The translations under genes and the position numbers were made by a program. Positions 26,056 through 34,908 of a stretch of 64,000 nucleotides of DNA are shown here, in pieces. The first letter of the stretch is position 1. Every line of letters begins with the position of its first letter. This stretch comes from Psychrobacter sp. 4Bb (GTDB lineage Bacteria; Pseudomonadota; Gammaproteobacteria; Pseudomonadales; Moraxellaceae). Location of the stretch: NCBI RefSeq assembly GCF_002836735.1, contig NZ_PJAS01000071.1, forward strand, positions 1 through 64,000, in the 5' to 3' direction. The notes below the pieces were generated by a model. It worked only from the letters and a program-made list of their open reading frames with translations. It made no database searches and had not been told where the DNA came from.

Positions 26056-26739
26056 CTAGTTAAAAGGGGCAAGGCAGCTTTCGGTATAAGATAAAGTGTC
26101 GTTACGTCCGACGATGATGTGATCGACAAGCGAGATATCTAACAGGTCACAGGCTTTTTTTAGCTCATAGGTCAGTAAGTTATCTGCGGTCGATGGCTTG
26201 GCATCGGTATGAGGATGATTGTGAGCGATGATAAGTTGGCTAGCAGCATGGCTTAGTGCGTGTCGCAATACATGCTTGATGCAGACCGAGCATGATGAGA
26301 TACCACCCGTGAATAATATCTCAAAGTTTAAAAGGTTGAGGGCATTATCCAGACAGAGTACGGCAAATACTTCACGATGCTCACCGCGCAACTGAGTACT
26401 GATATAGTCTTTGACCGCTTGTGAGCGTCCTAGTGCTTGTCCAGTTTTGAGCTGGCTGTCCAGATAGCGCGTACCCATCTCAAGTGAGGCTAATATTTGG
26501 GCGTACTTTGCAGGGCCCATACCATGACAGGCAAGAACCGTCTTTTGAGGGGCGGCTAATAGCTCGGCTAAGCTACCAAACTGATCAATCAAATGCCGCG
26601 CTAATTCAATCGCTGATTGAGACTGAGTACCGGTGCGCAAAAATATGGCCAGTATCTCGGCGTCAGACAAATGAGCTGCACCAAATTTTAAAAGTTTTTC
26701 GCGAGGCCTGTCATCCTCATGCCAGTCTTTGATCGCCAT
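26056..26739 (-). CDS. radC: RadC-family JAB/MPN domain protein
   Basis: A 227-residue RadC protein: N-terminal UPF0758 helix-hairpin-helix region (HLSDAEILAIFLRTGT; HGMGPAKYAQILASLE) and C-terminal JAB/MPN domain (about 105-225). The metal site fits HxHx7Sx2D, written HNHPHTDAKPSTAD; most RadC proteins have HNHPSG at this place, so the S-G pair is replaced by H-T. The glutamate upstream (NFEILFTGG) is present. The historic role in DNA repair is disputed; metal-dependent hydrolase or nuclease activity is inferred for the family. Start: ATG 26739 with AAGGAG upstream (GTG 26745 is rejected). Divergent from coaBC, the neighbour most often seen beside radC. Confidence 0.93.
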   Translation of the reverse strand: MAIKDWHEDDRPREKLLKFGAAHLSDAEILAIFLRTGTQSQSAIELARHLIDQFGSLAELLAAPQKTVLACHGMGPAKYAQILASLEMGTRYLDSQLKTGQALGRSQAVKDYISTQLRGEHREVFAVLCLDNALNLLNFEILFTGGISSCSVCIKHVLRHALSHAASQLIIAHNHPHTDAKPSTADNLLTYELKKACDLLDISLVDHIIVGRNDTLSYTESCLAPFN

Positions 26740-26867
26740 TGTCACTCCTTGAAAATGGGTTGATACTCGTTATCTAAGATAGATACGGAAAATCTTACCC
26801 AATTTATCTCATAATTGTTACTATAAGCGCAATTTTATCTTTTCACTTTTTTGTTGATGCCACGCTT

Positions 26868-28280
26868 ATGTCCAATATTGTGCTTGCTATTACTGGCGGT
26901 ATCGCCGCTTATAAATCTGCTATATTTGCCCGCTTGTTAGTCAAGGCAGGCTTTGATGTGCGCGTTATCATGACGACGGGTGCACAAGCATTTATCACAC
27001 CGCTGACGCTACAAGCGTTGACTGGTAACGAAGTGCATGTCTCGTTGCTCGATGAGCAAGCAGAGGCAGGCATGGGACATATTGAGCTGGCTAAGTGGGC
27101 CGACTTAATCGTGATTGCACCAGCTTCAGCCAATACGCTTGCGCGTCTGGCCATGGGTATGGCTGATGATCTATTGACCACAGTGTGTCTTGCCACTACA
27201 GCGCCCGTCATTATTGCGCCTGCCATGAATCAGCAGATGTGGGCGCATCCAGCAGTCAACCTAAACGTGCAAACATTGCGCGATATGAATTATCAGATTA
27301 TCCAGCCAGCTAGCGGTGAGCAAGCGTGCGGTGATGTCGGAGCAGGGCGATTGCCTGAGCCTGAGCAGTTATTGGATGAGGTTTTACTGTTCATAGCGAT
27401 GAACACGACGCCGCAATTGCTGGCAGGAAAAAGAGTGGTCATTACCGCAGGTCCAACAGTAGAAGCGATTGATCCTGTACGTTATTTATCTAACCACTCT
27501 TCAGGAAAAATGGGCTTTGCATTGGCGCGCGCCTGTGTGGCTGCTGGTGCAGACGTTGTCTTAATCGCTGGTGGTAAAGTGGCATTGCCCACGCCGCTTA
27601 ATGTCACACGGATCGATGTGCTGTCTGCTGAAGATATGCTGATAGCGGCGCAGCAATGTGTAGATGGCACGCATAGCGAGCTTCAATTGGTCTTTGAAGA
27701 TGAGCATAACCATTCTCATGAGCATATGCACGATCATTTTCATAACCATACCCATTCTCACGAACACCATCATGGCGACTGTGGTTGCGGTGATGACGAT
27801 GTAAGCGACCATGATCATAATGACTTGCTACATTCTCATGATGACAACCAATTTGTAAAAGCAGATATCTTTATCGCGACCGCAGCCGTGGCAGATTATC
27901 GTACAGAAGAAGCCGCACCGCAAAAAATCAAAAAGACACAAGATGCCATGACGCTCAGTCTGGTTAAAAACCCTGATATTCTAGCGACGATTTCTCTGGC
28001 ACATCCAGAGCTATTTGTCGTTGGTTTTGCCGCAGAGACGCAAGATGTTGAGCGTTATGCCCGTGGTAAGTTGGTCGCAAAAGATTTAGATATGATTGCT
28101 TGCAATGATGTCTCACGCGCAGATATTGGTTTTGCCAGTGATGACAATGCGATGCAGGTGTTTTTCTCTGAGCGCTATGAGCGTGATGCGGTAACACTTG
28201 AGAAGACCAGTAAAGATAAAATTGCTGAGCAACTAGCTAGCATCATCGGTCAAGCAGTCGGTCAACGTAAAGATAGTTAG
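26868..28280 (+). CDS. coaBC: Bifunctional CoaBC (phosphopantothenate-cysteine ligase / phosphopantothenoylcysteine decarboxylase) with His-rich insertion
   Basis: A 470-residue enzyme of CoA synthesis. The N-terminal FMN decarboxylase (CoaC, about 1-185) shows TGGIAAYKS, GHIELAKWAD with the active histidine, NQQMW, and the cysteine flap EQACGDVGAGR. The CoaB ligase (about 190-465) shows GPTVEAIDPVRYLSNHSSGKMG and the lysine motif PQKIKK. CoaBC is usually about 400 residues. The excess is a histidine/aspartate-rich insertion at about residues 276-327 (bases about 27697-27850) with many HxH units and a GDCGCGDDD piece. It sits just before ADIFIATAAVADY, within CoaB. Such segments commonly bind Zn or Ni, but this is inference. 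The active-site motifs on both sides are intact. Confidence 0.94.
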   Translation: MSNIVLAITGGIAAYKSAIFARLLVKAGFDVRVIMTTGAQAFITPLTLQALTGNEVHVSLLDEQAEAGMGHIELAKWADLIVIAPASANTLARLAMGMADDLLTTVCLATTAPVIIAPAMNQQMWAHPAVNLNVQTLRDMNYQIIQPASGEQACGDVGAGRLPEPEQLLDEVLLFIAMNTTPQLLAGKRVVITAGPTVEAIDPVRYLSNHSSGKMGFALARACVAAGADVVLIAGGKVALPTPLNVTRIDVLSAEDMLIAAQQCVDGTHSELQLVFEDEHNHSHEHMHDHFHNHTHSHEHHHGDCGCGDDDVSDHDHNDLLHSHDDNQFVKADIFIATAAVADYRTEEAAPQKIKKTQDAMTLSLVKNPDILATISLAHPELFVVGFAAETQDVERYARGKLVAKDLDMIACNDVSRADIGFASDDNAMQVFFSERYERDAVTLEKTSKDKIAEQLASIIGQAVGQRKDS

Positions 28281-28339
28281 AGCTACAGGCTCAAAGCGTG
28301 TAGATAGCATGTAGATATGGACGCTAAGCCTAAAACGGT

Positions 28340-29131
28340 GTGACCGATATGATGAATATAGCTGGTAACGATAGCACTCAAATGCTAGTGCTGACAGTCA
28401 TTTTTGCGCTTGCTTCACTGCTACATGGTATTAGTGGACTTGGCGCAACGCTAGTGACGACCACCGCGCTTGCTAGTATGTACCCATTGCAACACGCCAT
28501 TGTGTTAGTGATTTTCCCCTCGCTAGTCGTTAATGTGATGACATGGCTAGTAGGCGGTGAACGCACCATTTGGCAAAACTTTATCTACTACGGCAGACGC
28601 TATTGGTTGCTTGCGCTTACTAGCCTATTGGGTAGCATTTTAGGTGCGAAACTATTGCTATGGGTTGATAGCGCTTATATTCTCTTATTGTTGGCCGCGG
28701 TCATTGCTTTCTACGTTGTGAGTAGTTTACTCGGTAAGCAAATCCGTCTACCAAACACCAAGCCTATGTTAATTGCCGTTGGCTTTGGTGCAGGCGTCAT
28801 CGGCGGCTCGACCAATGCAATGTCGACCATCCTGATGATGTATTTGTTGTCTGCTAGTGACGATAAAAATACCATCGCCAAAGTTGGTAACATGTGCTAT
28901 TTCTTAGGAAAGATTGCCCAGATTATCGTGTTGCGTGAGCCTATCATGGCACTGAGCAGTGGTGAGTGGCAGCTGATTACTTTTTTGAGTGTGTTATCTA
29001 TAGTCACACTGCTAGTTGGAATCCGTTTGCGACGTTATTTACCGCAAGCGCGTTTTCGTCAGCTTATTTTATTGATTTTAATCGTGCTTGGAATACGCGT
29101 TGGCTGGCAAGGCATTACCGCATTGTTATAG
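28340..29131 (+). CDS. TSUP (TauE/SafE) family membrane protein, second copy
   Basis: A 263-residue polytopic protein with eight hydrophobic segments. It has the TSUP layout: SLLHGISGLGATLVTTT at the first repeat and VGFGAGVIGGSTNAMS at the second (about 145-160). It is distinct from the other TSUP protein at 20010 (low identity by eye). The substrate is unknown; family members move sulfite, sulfonates or other small organic anions. Start: GTG 28340 or ATG 28349; neither has a clear Shine-Dalgarno. It lies 59 bp after coaBC and may be read from the same transcript. Confidence 0.8.
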   Translation: MTDMMNIAGNDSTQMLVLTVIFALASLLHGISGLGATLVTTTALASMYPLQHAIVLVIFPSLVVNVMTWLVGGERTIWQNFIYYGRRYWLLALTSLLGSILGAKLLLWVDSAYILLLLAAVIAFYVVSSLLGKQIRLPNTKPMLIAVGFGAGVIGGSTNAMSTILMMYLLSASDDKNTIAKVGNMCYFLGKIAQIIVLREPIMALSSGEWQLITFLSVLSIVTLLVGIRLRRYLPQARFRQLILLILIVLGIRVGWQGITALL

Positions 29132-29189
29132 CTAGGGTATATGAGCCATTCCAACGCTGGACTCATCTTTACCTTTCAGCAATATTTTA

Positions 29190-30104
29190 TTAGACCAATT
29201 CCTCAAAAAATATCTGCTGTGCCAAACGAAAGGTATTACAATGCGCTTCGACCACGTCTTCGATATCTTCTGAGTAGCCGCCGCCCATCACGATAGCGAC
29301 AGGGATATTGGCGGCTTTTGCTTGATGCAGAACATATTCATCACGCGCCTTGCATCCTGCTTGTGTCAAACCAAGTTTGCCGAGCTTATCGGTAGCGAGC
29401 ACGTCGACTGCAGACTGATAAAAAATCATATCTGGCGCAACTTCAGCGATTAAACGTGGCAGTGTATCTTCTAATATCTGTAAATACTCAGCATCGCCAG
29501 TATCATTGTCTAGCTCAATATCTAAGTCTGATACTTGCTTACGAAACGGGTAGTTCTTTGCCCCATGCATACTAAAGACAAGGACACGTGGTTCATTTGC
29601 CATGATGCTGGCGTTGCCATTGCCTTGATGAACGTCCAAATCGATAACTAAAATCTTCTTTGCCTGTCCACGATTTAGCAATAAATTGCTAGCGATACAA
29701 ACATCATTAAATACGCAAAACCCTTCTCCATGACCAGCAAAAGAGTGATGGGTGCCGCCTGCGACGTTCATGGCCACGCCATATTGCTGAGCATATAGCG
29801 CGCATTCATACGTTGCATGAGCAATATAACGTCCGCGCTCGACCAACTGCGGTGTCATCTCAAATCCGATCGCACGAGCAGCCTTGCGCGGTAGTGTTTG
29901 AGTTTTAAGCTGATACCAGTACTCTGCGGTATGCGTGGTCAAAATCTCATCTTCGCTTAAGCGAGCAGGGGCAAAGAAGTTATCTTGGCTGATCGTTCCT
30001 TCTGCCAGCAAACGCTCAGGAATCATAATGTACTTTTGCATGGGGAAGCGGTGCTTTTCTGGCACGGAATATCGAAAGACGTCAGAGTAGGCAATTTTTA
30101 GCAT
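29190..30104 (-). CDS. Histone deacetylase-family (HDAC-like) amidohydrolase
   Basis: A 304-residue class of zinc deacetylase. Signature motifs are GGTHHSFAGHGEGFC (paired His, Gly), VIDLDVHQGNGN (zinc Asp/His), the second zinc Asp in FYQSAVDVLATDKLG, and GGGYSED (with the transition-state region). The bacterial members act on acetylated polyamines or acetoin-like small molecules or on lysine; the substrate here is unknown. It is cytoplasmic. The closest groups are AcuC/HDAC-like proteins of about 300 residues. The start has no strong ribosome binding site. Convergent with the TSUP gene upstream in coordinates, with no clear terminator between. Confidence 0.9.
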   Translation of the reverse strand: MLKIAYSDVFRYSVPEKHRFPMQKYIMIPERLLAEGTISQDNFFAPARLSEDEILTTHTAEYWYQLKTQTLPRKAARAIGFEMTPQLVERGRYIAHATYECALYAQQYGVAMNVAGGTHHSFAGHGEGFCVFNDVCIASNLLLNRGQAKKILVIDLDVHQGNGNASIMANEPRVLVFSMHGAKNYPFRKQVSDLDIELDNDTGDAEYLQILEDTLPRLIAEVAPDMIFYQSAVDVLATDKLGKLGLTQAGCKARDEYVLHQAKAANIPVAIVMGGGYSEDIEDVVEAHCNTFRLAQQIFFEELV

Positions 30105-30213
30105 AAGATTTCTAGCTTAGTATTGATGGTTTTTGGATAGAAAAATAAAGAGATAAGTATCCGCTATCGTAGATTATGGCTTGATTGAAAAACCGGTTCA
30201 TCGAATGAACTTA

Positions 30214-30281
30214 ATTATCGAACAAACTGAGTTATCGAACAAACTGAGTTATTGAACAAACTGAGTTATTGAACAAACTGA
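30214..30281 (-). repeat. Four tandem copies of a 17-bp repeat spanning a stop codon
   Basis: The unit GTTATCGAACAAACTGA occurs four times in a row (30214-30230, 30231-30247, 30248-30264, 30265-30281); copies differ at one or two positions (C/T; first base). The copy nearest the gene contains its last codons and stop (TAA, 30266-30268). Confidence 0.95.
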
Positions 30282-31093
30282 GTCGGCAGAAAGAACGTGC
30301 GCGCGTCTGACTGTTGACGTAGCTCTACGAGTAGCGTTTGCATGTCTTCGGCAGGGTCTTGATTATTAACCAAGTTGCCAAATAGCTCGTTGGCAACCGT
30401 GGTCATAGCAACCACGCTTTGTAATAAATGCTCAATAATCTCATTATCTATACCAACTGCTTCGACATCGATAGCATTTTTGTAGCGTATTTCACCATCG
30501 TTGACATCCATTTCCAAATTACCGACTAGCATGTCATAGTTGATTTGGGTGATAAGTAGCATCGCAGCGCTTTGATGAGTTTCTGGTATCAAAAATGGCA
30601 AGATGCCGTAGATTGCCAATAGTTTGTTTTTTTCTTGCACTCGAAACAGATAGCCACAGTTTATTTGCTTATGACGCATTCTCAAGGATAAGTGATGCGA
30701 TTTTTGGCTGTCGTTGGTTTTGGGTCGATAATGCGTGTAGTGCCATTGTTTGTCATTGAAGTATTGCTTTAAACAGTCGACGATAGGCGTGTTACTTTGG
30801 TTTTGAGGCTCTGCACTTGCGATATCGGTTTTTAAGTTATCGGTTTTGAGTTGAGATGTATTTGCTTGTGCTTGTGCTTGTGCTTGTGATTGAGGGTTAT
30901 CCTGTTCGCTGCCCTGATTCGCCTCTAACTCATGAGAGATATCAGCTGATATATTTTTTGTATTATTAACCTCGCTGTCAGCAAGTGATGCATGTCCTTG
31001 CTCGCTTGCACCATCGATGACTGACTGCGGGGCGGCAGCAGTCAGTAACCGTTTGACCTTTTGCCACAAGCTGAGTTTATTGCGTTGACTCAT
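30266..31093 (-). CDS. YbjN-domain protein with a polar N-terminal half
   Basis: A 275-residue protein. Residues about 1-105 are low-complexity and polar, including a QAQAQAQAQA run from a hexanucleotide-like repeat (+ strand about 30861-30890). The C-terminal part (about 105-265) resembles YbjN, a type III secretion chaperone-like fold (YNDKQWHY-like start, then ITQINYDMLVGNLEMDVNDG and AVAMT-type helix). The YbjN domain is linked in E. coli to stress and motility, not to a known reaction. It lies 30 bp after the next uncharacterised gene and is probably co-transcribed. The last codons lie in a 17-bp tandem array. Confidence 0.6.
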   Translation of the reverse strand: MSQRNKLSLWQKVKRLLTAAAPQSVIDGASEQGHASLADSEVNNTKNISADISHELEANQGSEQDNPQSQAQAQAQANTSQLKTDNLKTDIASAEPQNQSNTPIVDCLKQYFNDKQWHYTHYRPKTNDSQKSHHLSLRMRHKQINCGYLFRVQEKNKLLAIYGILPFLIPETHQSAAMLLITQINYDMLVGNLEMDVNDGEIRYKNAIDVEAVGIDNEIIEHLLQSVVAMTTVANELFGNLVNNQDPAEDMQTLLVELRQQSDARTFFLPTQFVQ

Positions 31094-31123
31094 AATAGTA
31101 TGCTGACAAGTAAGAGTTATAAA

Positions 31124-32233
31124 TTAATCGTGAGTGAATGCCAAACCTTCTTTGATAGCAGGCTGTGCATAGAACGCTGCTAGCATTTCACGAATATGAG
31201 CCGTCAACCAAGGCGTCTCAAGAGCATCGTACACGATAGGCAGTAGTGTAGTGCTACATTGCTTCATGGCCGCTTCATCAATGTGCAAACTCGCCGCAAT
31301 GGTCGCCATCGTGTCAGACTGATGATTGGCATACCAAGTGTCAATGCTTGCCGAGACTAAGCTGTGCAGATACGGTGACAGTCGCAGGCGGTTATAGCTT
31401 TGTTGGATACTGGCTTCGATATGGTCAATGCTACTATTACCGGGCTCATCGCTTAAATAGGTTTGTAGCTCACTAATTGGTTGGTCTTTGATGCGATCCC
31501 AGCCCATGACCATCAGACGCGCTACTTCTTCATTTGACAAGTGTTCTTGGGCATTGGCTTCAGCTTTGCGCGTCAAATCTTTGATATTGCGATGCAAGTA
31601 GGTTTGTAGTTTTTCATCGAGGTTTCTGTTGGTCGCCTTTTCAAAAGAGCTACGCCCAAGCTTCATCAATTTACCAACGCCACCTGCTTTATCGAGGGTG
31701 CTTTCCATAAAGTCATTGATAGCGTGATAAAGTGTTTGGGTCAATAAATCTGCAAAGGTTTCGTTACCGACCAGCGTATGAATCAATATGTTGCGCTGCT
31801 GCTCATGGCTACCGATATAGTTGGCCAGCGTTTCAACTTGGGCATCATCAACCAGCTCAGACAAAGGCACGTTGTCATTGACTGGATGATAAATAATAGT
31901 GTGCAAAATATCACGGATGTCGGTACGCATCACTTCAGTCATCGGCTGATTTAACAGCCAGTCTTTCATCAGCTGCTGTAAATGGTCACAGGTAATATAT
32001 TTGCTTAAAGGCTGCGCACCAAACCATTGCCAAGCTTCCATCGCTAGTGGCTCAGCTTGATTGTGCAACCACTGCTGTATAAAGTTGACTTGAGCATCGA
32101 TCAAGCTATCTACTGTCAAACGGCTGGCTGATGGCTCTTTTGACAAGTTAGTGTCTGCGTTGTCATTTTTAGTCTCTGCAGCAGTATTATGTTTTTGGCT
32201 ATCTTGTGAAGTCGGCATAGGTTTTGAAGTCAT
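31124..32233 (-). CDS. Conserved hypothetical protein, mainly helical
   Basis: I do not recognise a family. The 369-residue product begins with a polar 40-residue segment, then is largely alpha-helical, without transmembrane segments or a signal peptide. A Gly-containing kink (DKAGGVGKLMKLGRSS, about 180-195) is followed by a charged helix (EKLQTYLHRNIKDLTRKAEA) that may coil. It is the first gene of a two-gene unit with the YbjN-type protein (30 bp apart) and is divergent from ccmA (162 bp). No promoter is obvious. The function is not assigned. Confidence 0.7.
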   Translation of the reverse strand: MTSKPMPTSQDSQKHNTAAETKNDNADTNLSKEPSASRLTVDSLIDAQVNFIQQWLHNQAEPLAMEAWQWFGAQPLSKYITCDHLQQLMKDWLLNQPMTEVMRTDIRDILHTIIYHPVNDNVPLSELVDDAQVETLANYIGSHEQQRNILIHTLVGNETFADLLTQTLYHAINDFMESTLDKAGGVGKLMKLGRSSFEKATNRNLDEKLQTYLHRNIKDLTRKAEANAQEHLSNEEVARLMVMGWDRIKDQPISELQTYLSDEPGNSSIDHIEASIQQSYNRLRLSPYLHSLVSASIDTWYANHQSDTMATIAASLHIDEAAMKQCSTTLLPIVYDALETPWLTAHIREMLAAFYAQPAIKEGLAFTHD

Positions 32234-32395
32234 ATTTTAAAGTCGTATTTTTTTGAGGTCGTACTTTTTGAAGTCAGAGTAATCGACAATTTGTTATACT
32301 GTGTGTTTGTAGCGAGCATAGGGTATTATGCCACGAACATTGCCTTTGTTTGTGATGAATATTGACTGCTGCTTGATAAATAACCAGAGGTTTTG

Positions 32396-33025
32396 ATGAC
32401 GGTTTTGGGTACGCCTTTACTTGCACTTGATGAGCTGACGGTTCAGCGCGGTGAGATACCGCTGTGCGAAGGCGTTGCGTTGCAGCTATCTGCTGGTAGT
32501 ATTTGCCATCTAATCGGGGCAAATGGGACGGGAAAGACTACGTTACTCATGCAGTTAGCTGGATTGTTACCTGTTCTGGCAGGTAGAGTTATTTATCAAG
32601 GACAATCGTGCCTGCCTATCCAGCCCTTATATGTCTCACACCAGTTGGGCATCCATCCGAATCTGACAGTAGCACAAAACCTAACGTTTCTACTGAACTT
32701 ATATGGTATTACTCCAAGCGCTGCTGATATTGATAATGCGCTCACATGGGTTGGGCTACAAGGGTTTGAAACGATCAGCTCAAGTCATTTGTCCGCTGGG
32801 CAAACGCGGCGCATCACGCTGGCGCGATTGTACCTACTAACTCCTGATGTAACACCGCTCTGGTTACTTGATGAGCCTTTCACGGCGCTAGATGTCGATA
32901 TGGTGGCGCGTATGGAAGAGCGGTTATGCGAATTTGCACAGGCTGGCGGGTCGATACTAATGACCAGCCATCAGGCAGTCGGTGTCGCCAATCAAGTGCT
33001 CGATTTGTCAAATTACATGGTATAA
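32396..33025 (+). CDS. ccmA: Heme exporter ATP-binding protein CcmA
   Basis: A 209-residue ABC ATPase. Walker A GANGTGKTTL (about 43-52), signature LSAGQTRR (about 134), Walker B LWLLDEPF and the switch histidine (TSHQ). It energises the CcmABCD complex that releases heme-loaded CcmE for cytochrome c maturation at the inner membrane. Start: ATG 32396 (AGAGG upstream). It begins the ccmABCDE cluster; ccmB starts 45 bp downstream. Confidence 0.93.
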   Translation: MTVLGTPLLALDELTVQRGEIPLCEGVALQLSAGSICHLIGANGTGKTTLLMQLAGLLPVLAGRVIYQGQSCLPIQPLYVSHQLGIHPNLTVAQNLTFLLNLYGITPSAADIDNALTWVGLQGFETISSSHLSAGQTRRITLARLYLLTPDVTPLWLLDEPFTALDVDMVARMEERLCEFAQAGGSILMTSHQAVGVANQVLDLSNYMV

Positions 33026-33070
33026 GTTTGATTGCTATCAGTACCATCAGTATATGTGCAAGGACGAATA

Positions 33071-33817
33071 ATGACAGACAGTCCAATACAAGTAGGATCA
33101 GTAGCAGCCATGAATAAAAGTCCAAATGCTATTGTCGTAGCACCTCGCAGTATTGGGTTTATGCAGCTGTGGCGACGCGAATGGCAAGTCAAGCAGCAAG
33201 GAGCGGTACAATGGTTGTATCCGTTAGTACTGTTCTTAGTGATTATTACTTTGTTTCCGTTGGCAGTTGGTAGTGAGCCTGCGCTATTGCAGCGTCTGGG
33301 TGTATCAGCGGTGTGGATTGCTGCATTGTTGTCACTGGTGATGGGCGTTGATGGATTGTTTAAGCCTGCGCTCGATAATGGTACGCTCGCGCAATTGGTC
33401 GTGGCCAAAGCGTCACTACCGCTATGGGTGTTGATTAGACTGGTCATTCATTGGATTTTTAGCAGTGGTATTGTGGCAGCGCTTAGCTTGCTTGCCGTGC
33501 CGTTATTTCAGCTCAGTTGGTTTGAAGCGTGGATATTGATGGCGTCTATCGTGACAGGTAGTCCAATGCTCCTAATGCTATCCGCAGTGGCCAGTAGTTT
33601 GACGCTATCGTTAAAGAATGGGGCAGTATTGGTGCCTTTGATTGCTTTACCGATGCAGTTGCCAGTCTTGATTTTTGCTACAGGTGCAGTTGATTTATTT
33701 GCTTCTGGGCTGAACGGTTTGCCTATTTTAGCCTTATTACTAGCAGGAAGTATTGTTTCTGTCTTGGTCATGCCATGGGTGATTGCTACAACTTTAAAAA
33801 TGTCATGGCTCAATTAA
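33071..33817 (+). CDS. ccmB: Heme exporter membrane subunit CcmB
   Basis: A 248-residue inner-membrane protein with six hydrophobic segments and the CcmB start MQLWRREWQVK near residue 30. It pairs with CcmA as the membrane part of the ABC-type heme handling complex. The N-terminal 30 residues before this motif are longer than usual. Start: ATG 33071 with AAGGA upstream. A 286-bp gap with degenerate repeats separates it from ccmC, which is unusual for a ccm operon. Confidence 0.9.
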   Translation: MTDSPIQVGSVAAMNKSPNAIVVAPRSIGFMQLWRREWQVKQQGAVQWLYPLVLFLVIITLFPLAVGSEPALLQRLGVSAVWIAALLSLVMGVDGLFKPALDNGTLAQLVVAKASLPLWVLIRLVIHWIFSSGIVAALSLLAVPLFQLSWFEAWILMASIVTGSPMLLMLSAVASSLTLSLKNGAVLVPLIALPMQLPVLIFATGAVDLFASGLNGLPILALLLAGSIVSVLVMPWVIATTLKMSWLN

Positions 33818-33850
33818 ACGATTTGCTTGTTGCAATCCTAAAGTCCAATT

Positions 33851-33925
33851 GTCGAAATTTGGTCATCTAAACTCAGTTATCTAAACCTAGCCATCTAAAT
33901 CCGGTCATCGAAATTTAGTTATCTG
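33851..33925 (+). repeat. Degenerate tandem repeats between ccmB and ccmC
   Basis: About five imperfect copies of a 14-15-base unit resembling GTCATCTAAACTCAG (variants GTTATCTAAACCTAG, CCATCTAAATCCG, GTCATCGAAATTTAG) lie within 75 bp. They are too degenerate to call a sharp array. Confidence 0.55.
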
Positions 33926-34103
33926 CATCACATGTATTAACATCGTGGTGAAAACTGGCAATTTTGCTATAATAGTCAATTGAATACGTAAACAGCTCTT
34001 TGTAGATTCTATCCAGTGTTTAACGCCAGCAGGTGAGTTGATAGTGGTACTTTGGTAGACCGCATCCTTTATCGCCAGTAAGCTGTGTAATAGGTTTCTT
34101 CCC

Positions 34104-34892
34104 ATGCCCAACCTGAATAACGTCTCATCCCCTAGCTTGTGGCAGCGCATTTGGCAGGGTTTCTTGACCACTGTGGGTACCAAGCAGTTTTTTCGTATCT
34201 TTAGCCCTTGGGTCAAGTGGTTAGCGATACTAGCCAGTCTCTGTTTGCTCATTGGTAGCGTATGGGGCCTTGCTTTTGCGCCGCCTGATTATCTTCAGGG
34301 TAATAGCTATCGCATTATCTTTATCCATGTGCCAGCGGCCAGTCTTGCCATTTCTATCTATTTTTCCCTTGCGGTCTTGGGGGTAATTTATTTGGTGTGG
34401 AAGATTAAGACGGCCAGTCTGGTCGCGCAGGCACTTGCTCCGATGGGGTTTTTGCTGTGTGTCATCAGTTTGCTTACAGGCTCTATCTGGGCAAAGCCAA
34501 CATGGGGTACTTACTGGGTATGGGATGCACGTCTTACGTCAATGCTGATATTGGCGTTTTTATACGCGGGCGTAATGGCTCTGTTTGCCGCTTTTGAGCA
34601 TACGGCCAATCGCGGTAAAGCGGCCGCTATTTTATCTATCGTGGGCGCAGTGAATCTGCCTATTATTAAGTATTCAGTAGAGTGGTGGAATACTTTGCAT
34701 CAAGGCGCGACTTTTAGTTTGACCGCCGCACCGAAGATGTCGGCAGATATGTGGATGCCCTTATTACTGATGATTATCGGCAGCTATTTACTGGTTGCAA
34801 CATTAGCGATTTATCGTACTAACACGTTGATTCTATACCGTGATCAAGGCAAAGCTTGGGTCAAAGAATACATTCGTGGTCAACACAAATAA
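34104..34892 (+). CDS. ccmC: Heme exporter/heme handling protein CcmC
   Basis: A 262-residue inner-membrane protein with six transmembrane segments. It has the tryptophan-rich heme-handling motif WGTYWVWDARLTS (about 134-146) and the two flanking periplasmic histidines (IHVPAAS; EWWNTLHQGAT). CcmC loads heme onto CcmE. It is followed 16 bp later by ccmD. The ATG has only a weak AGG-type site, and a 286-bp gap precedes it, so it may have its own promoter. Confidence 0.95.
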   Translation: MPNLNNVSSPSLWQRIWQGFLTTVGTKQFFRIFSPWVKWLAILASLCLLIGSVWGLAFAPPDYLQGNSYRIIFIHVPAASLAISIYFSLAVLGVIYLVWKIKTASLVAQALAPMGFLLCVISLLTGSIWAKPTWGTYWVWDARLTSMLILAFLYAGVMALFAAFEHTANRGKAAAILSIVGAVNLPIIKYSVEWWNTLHQGATFSLTAAPKMSADMWMPLLLMIIGSYLLVATLAIYRTNTLILYRDQGKAWVKEYIRGQHK

Positions 34893-34908
34893 CGGCTAGG
34901 AAAATACT

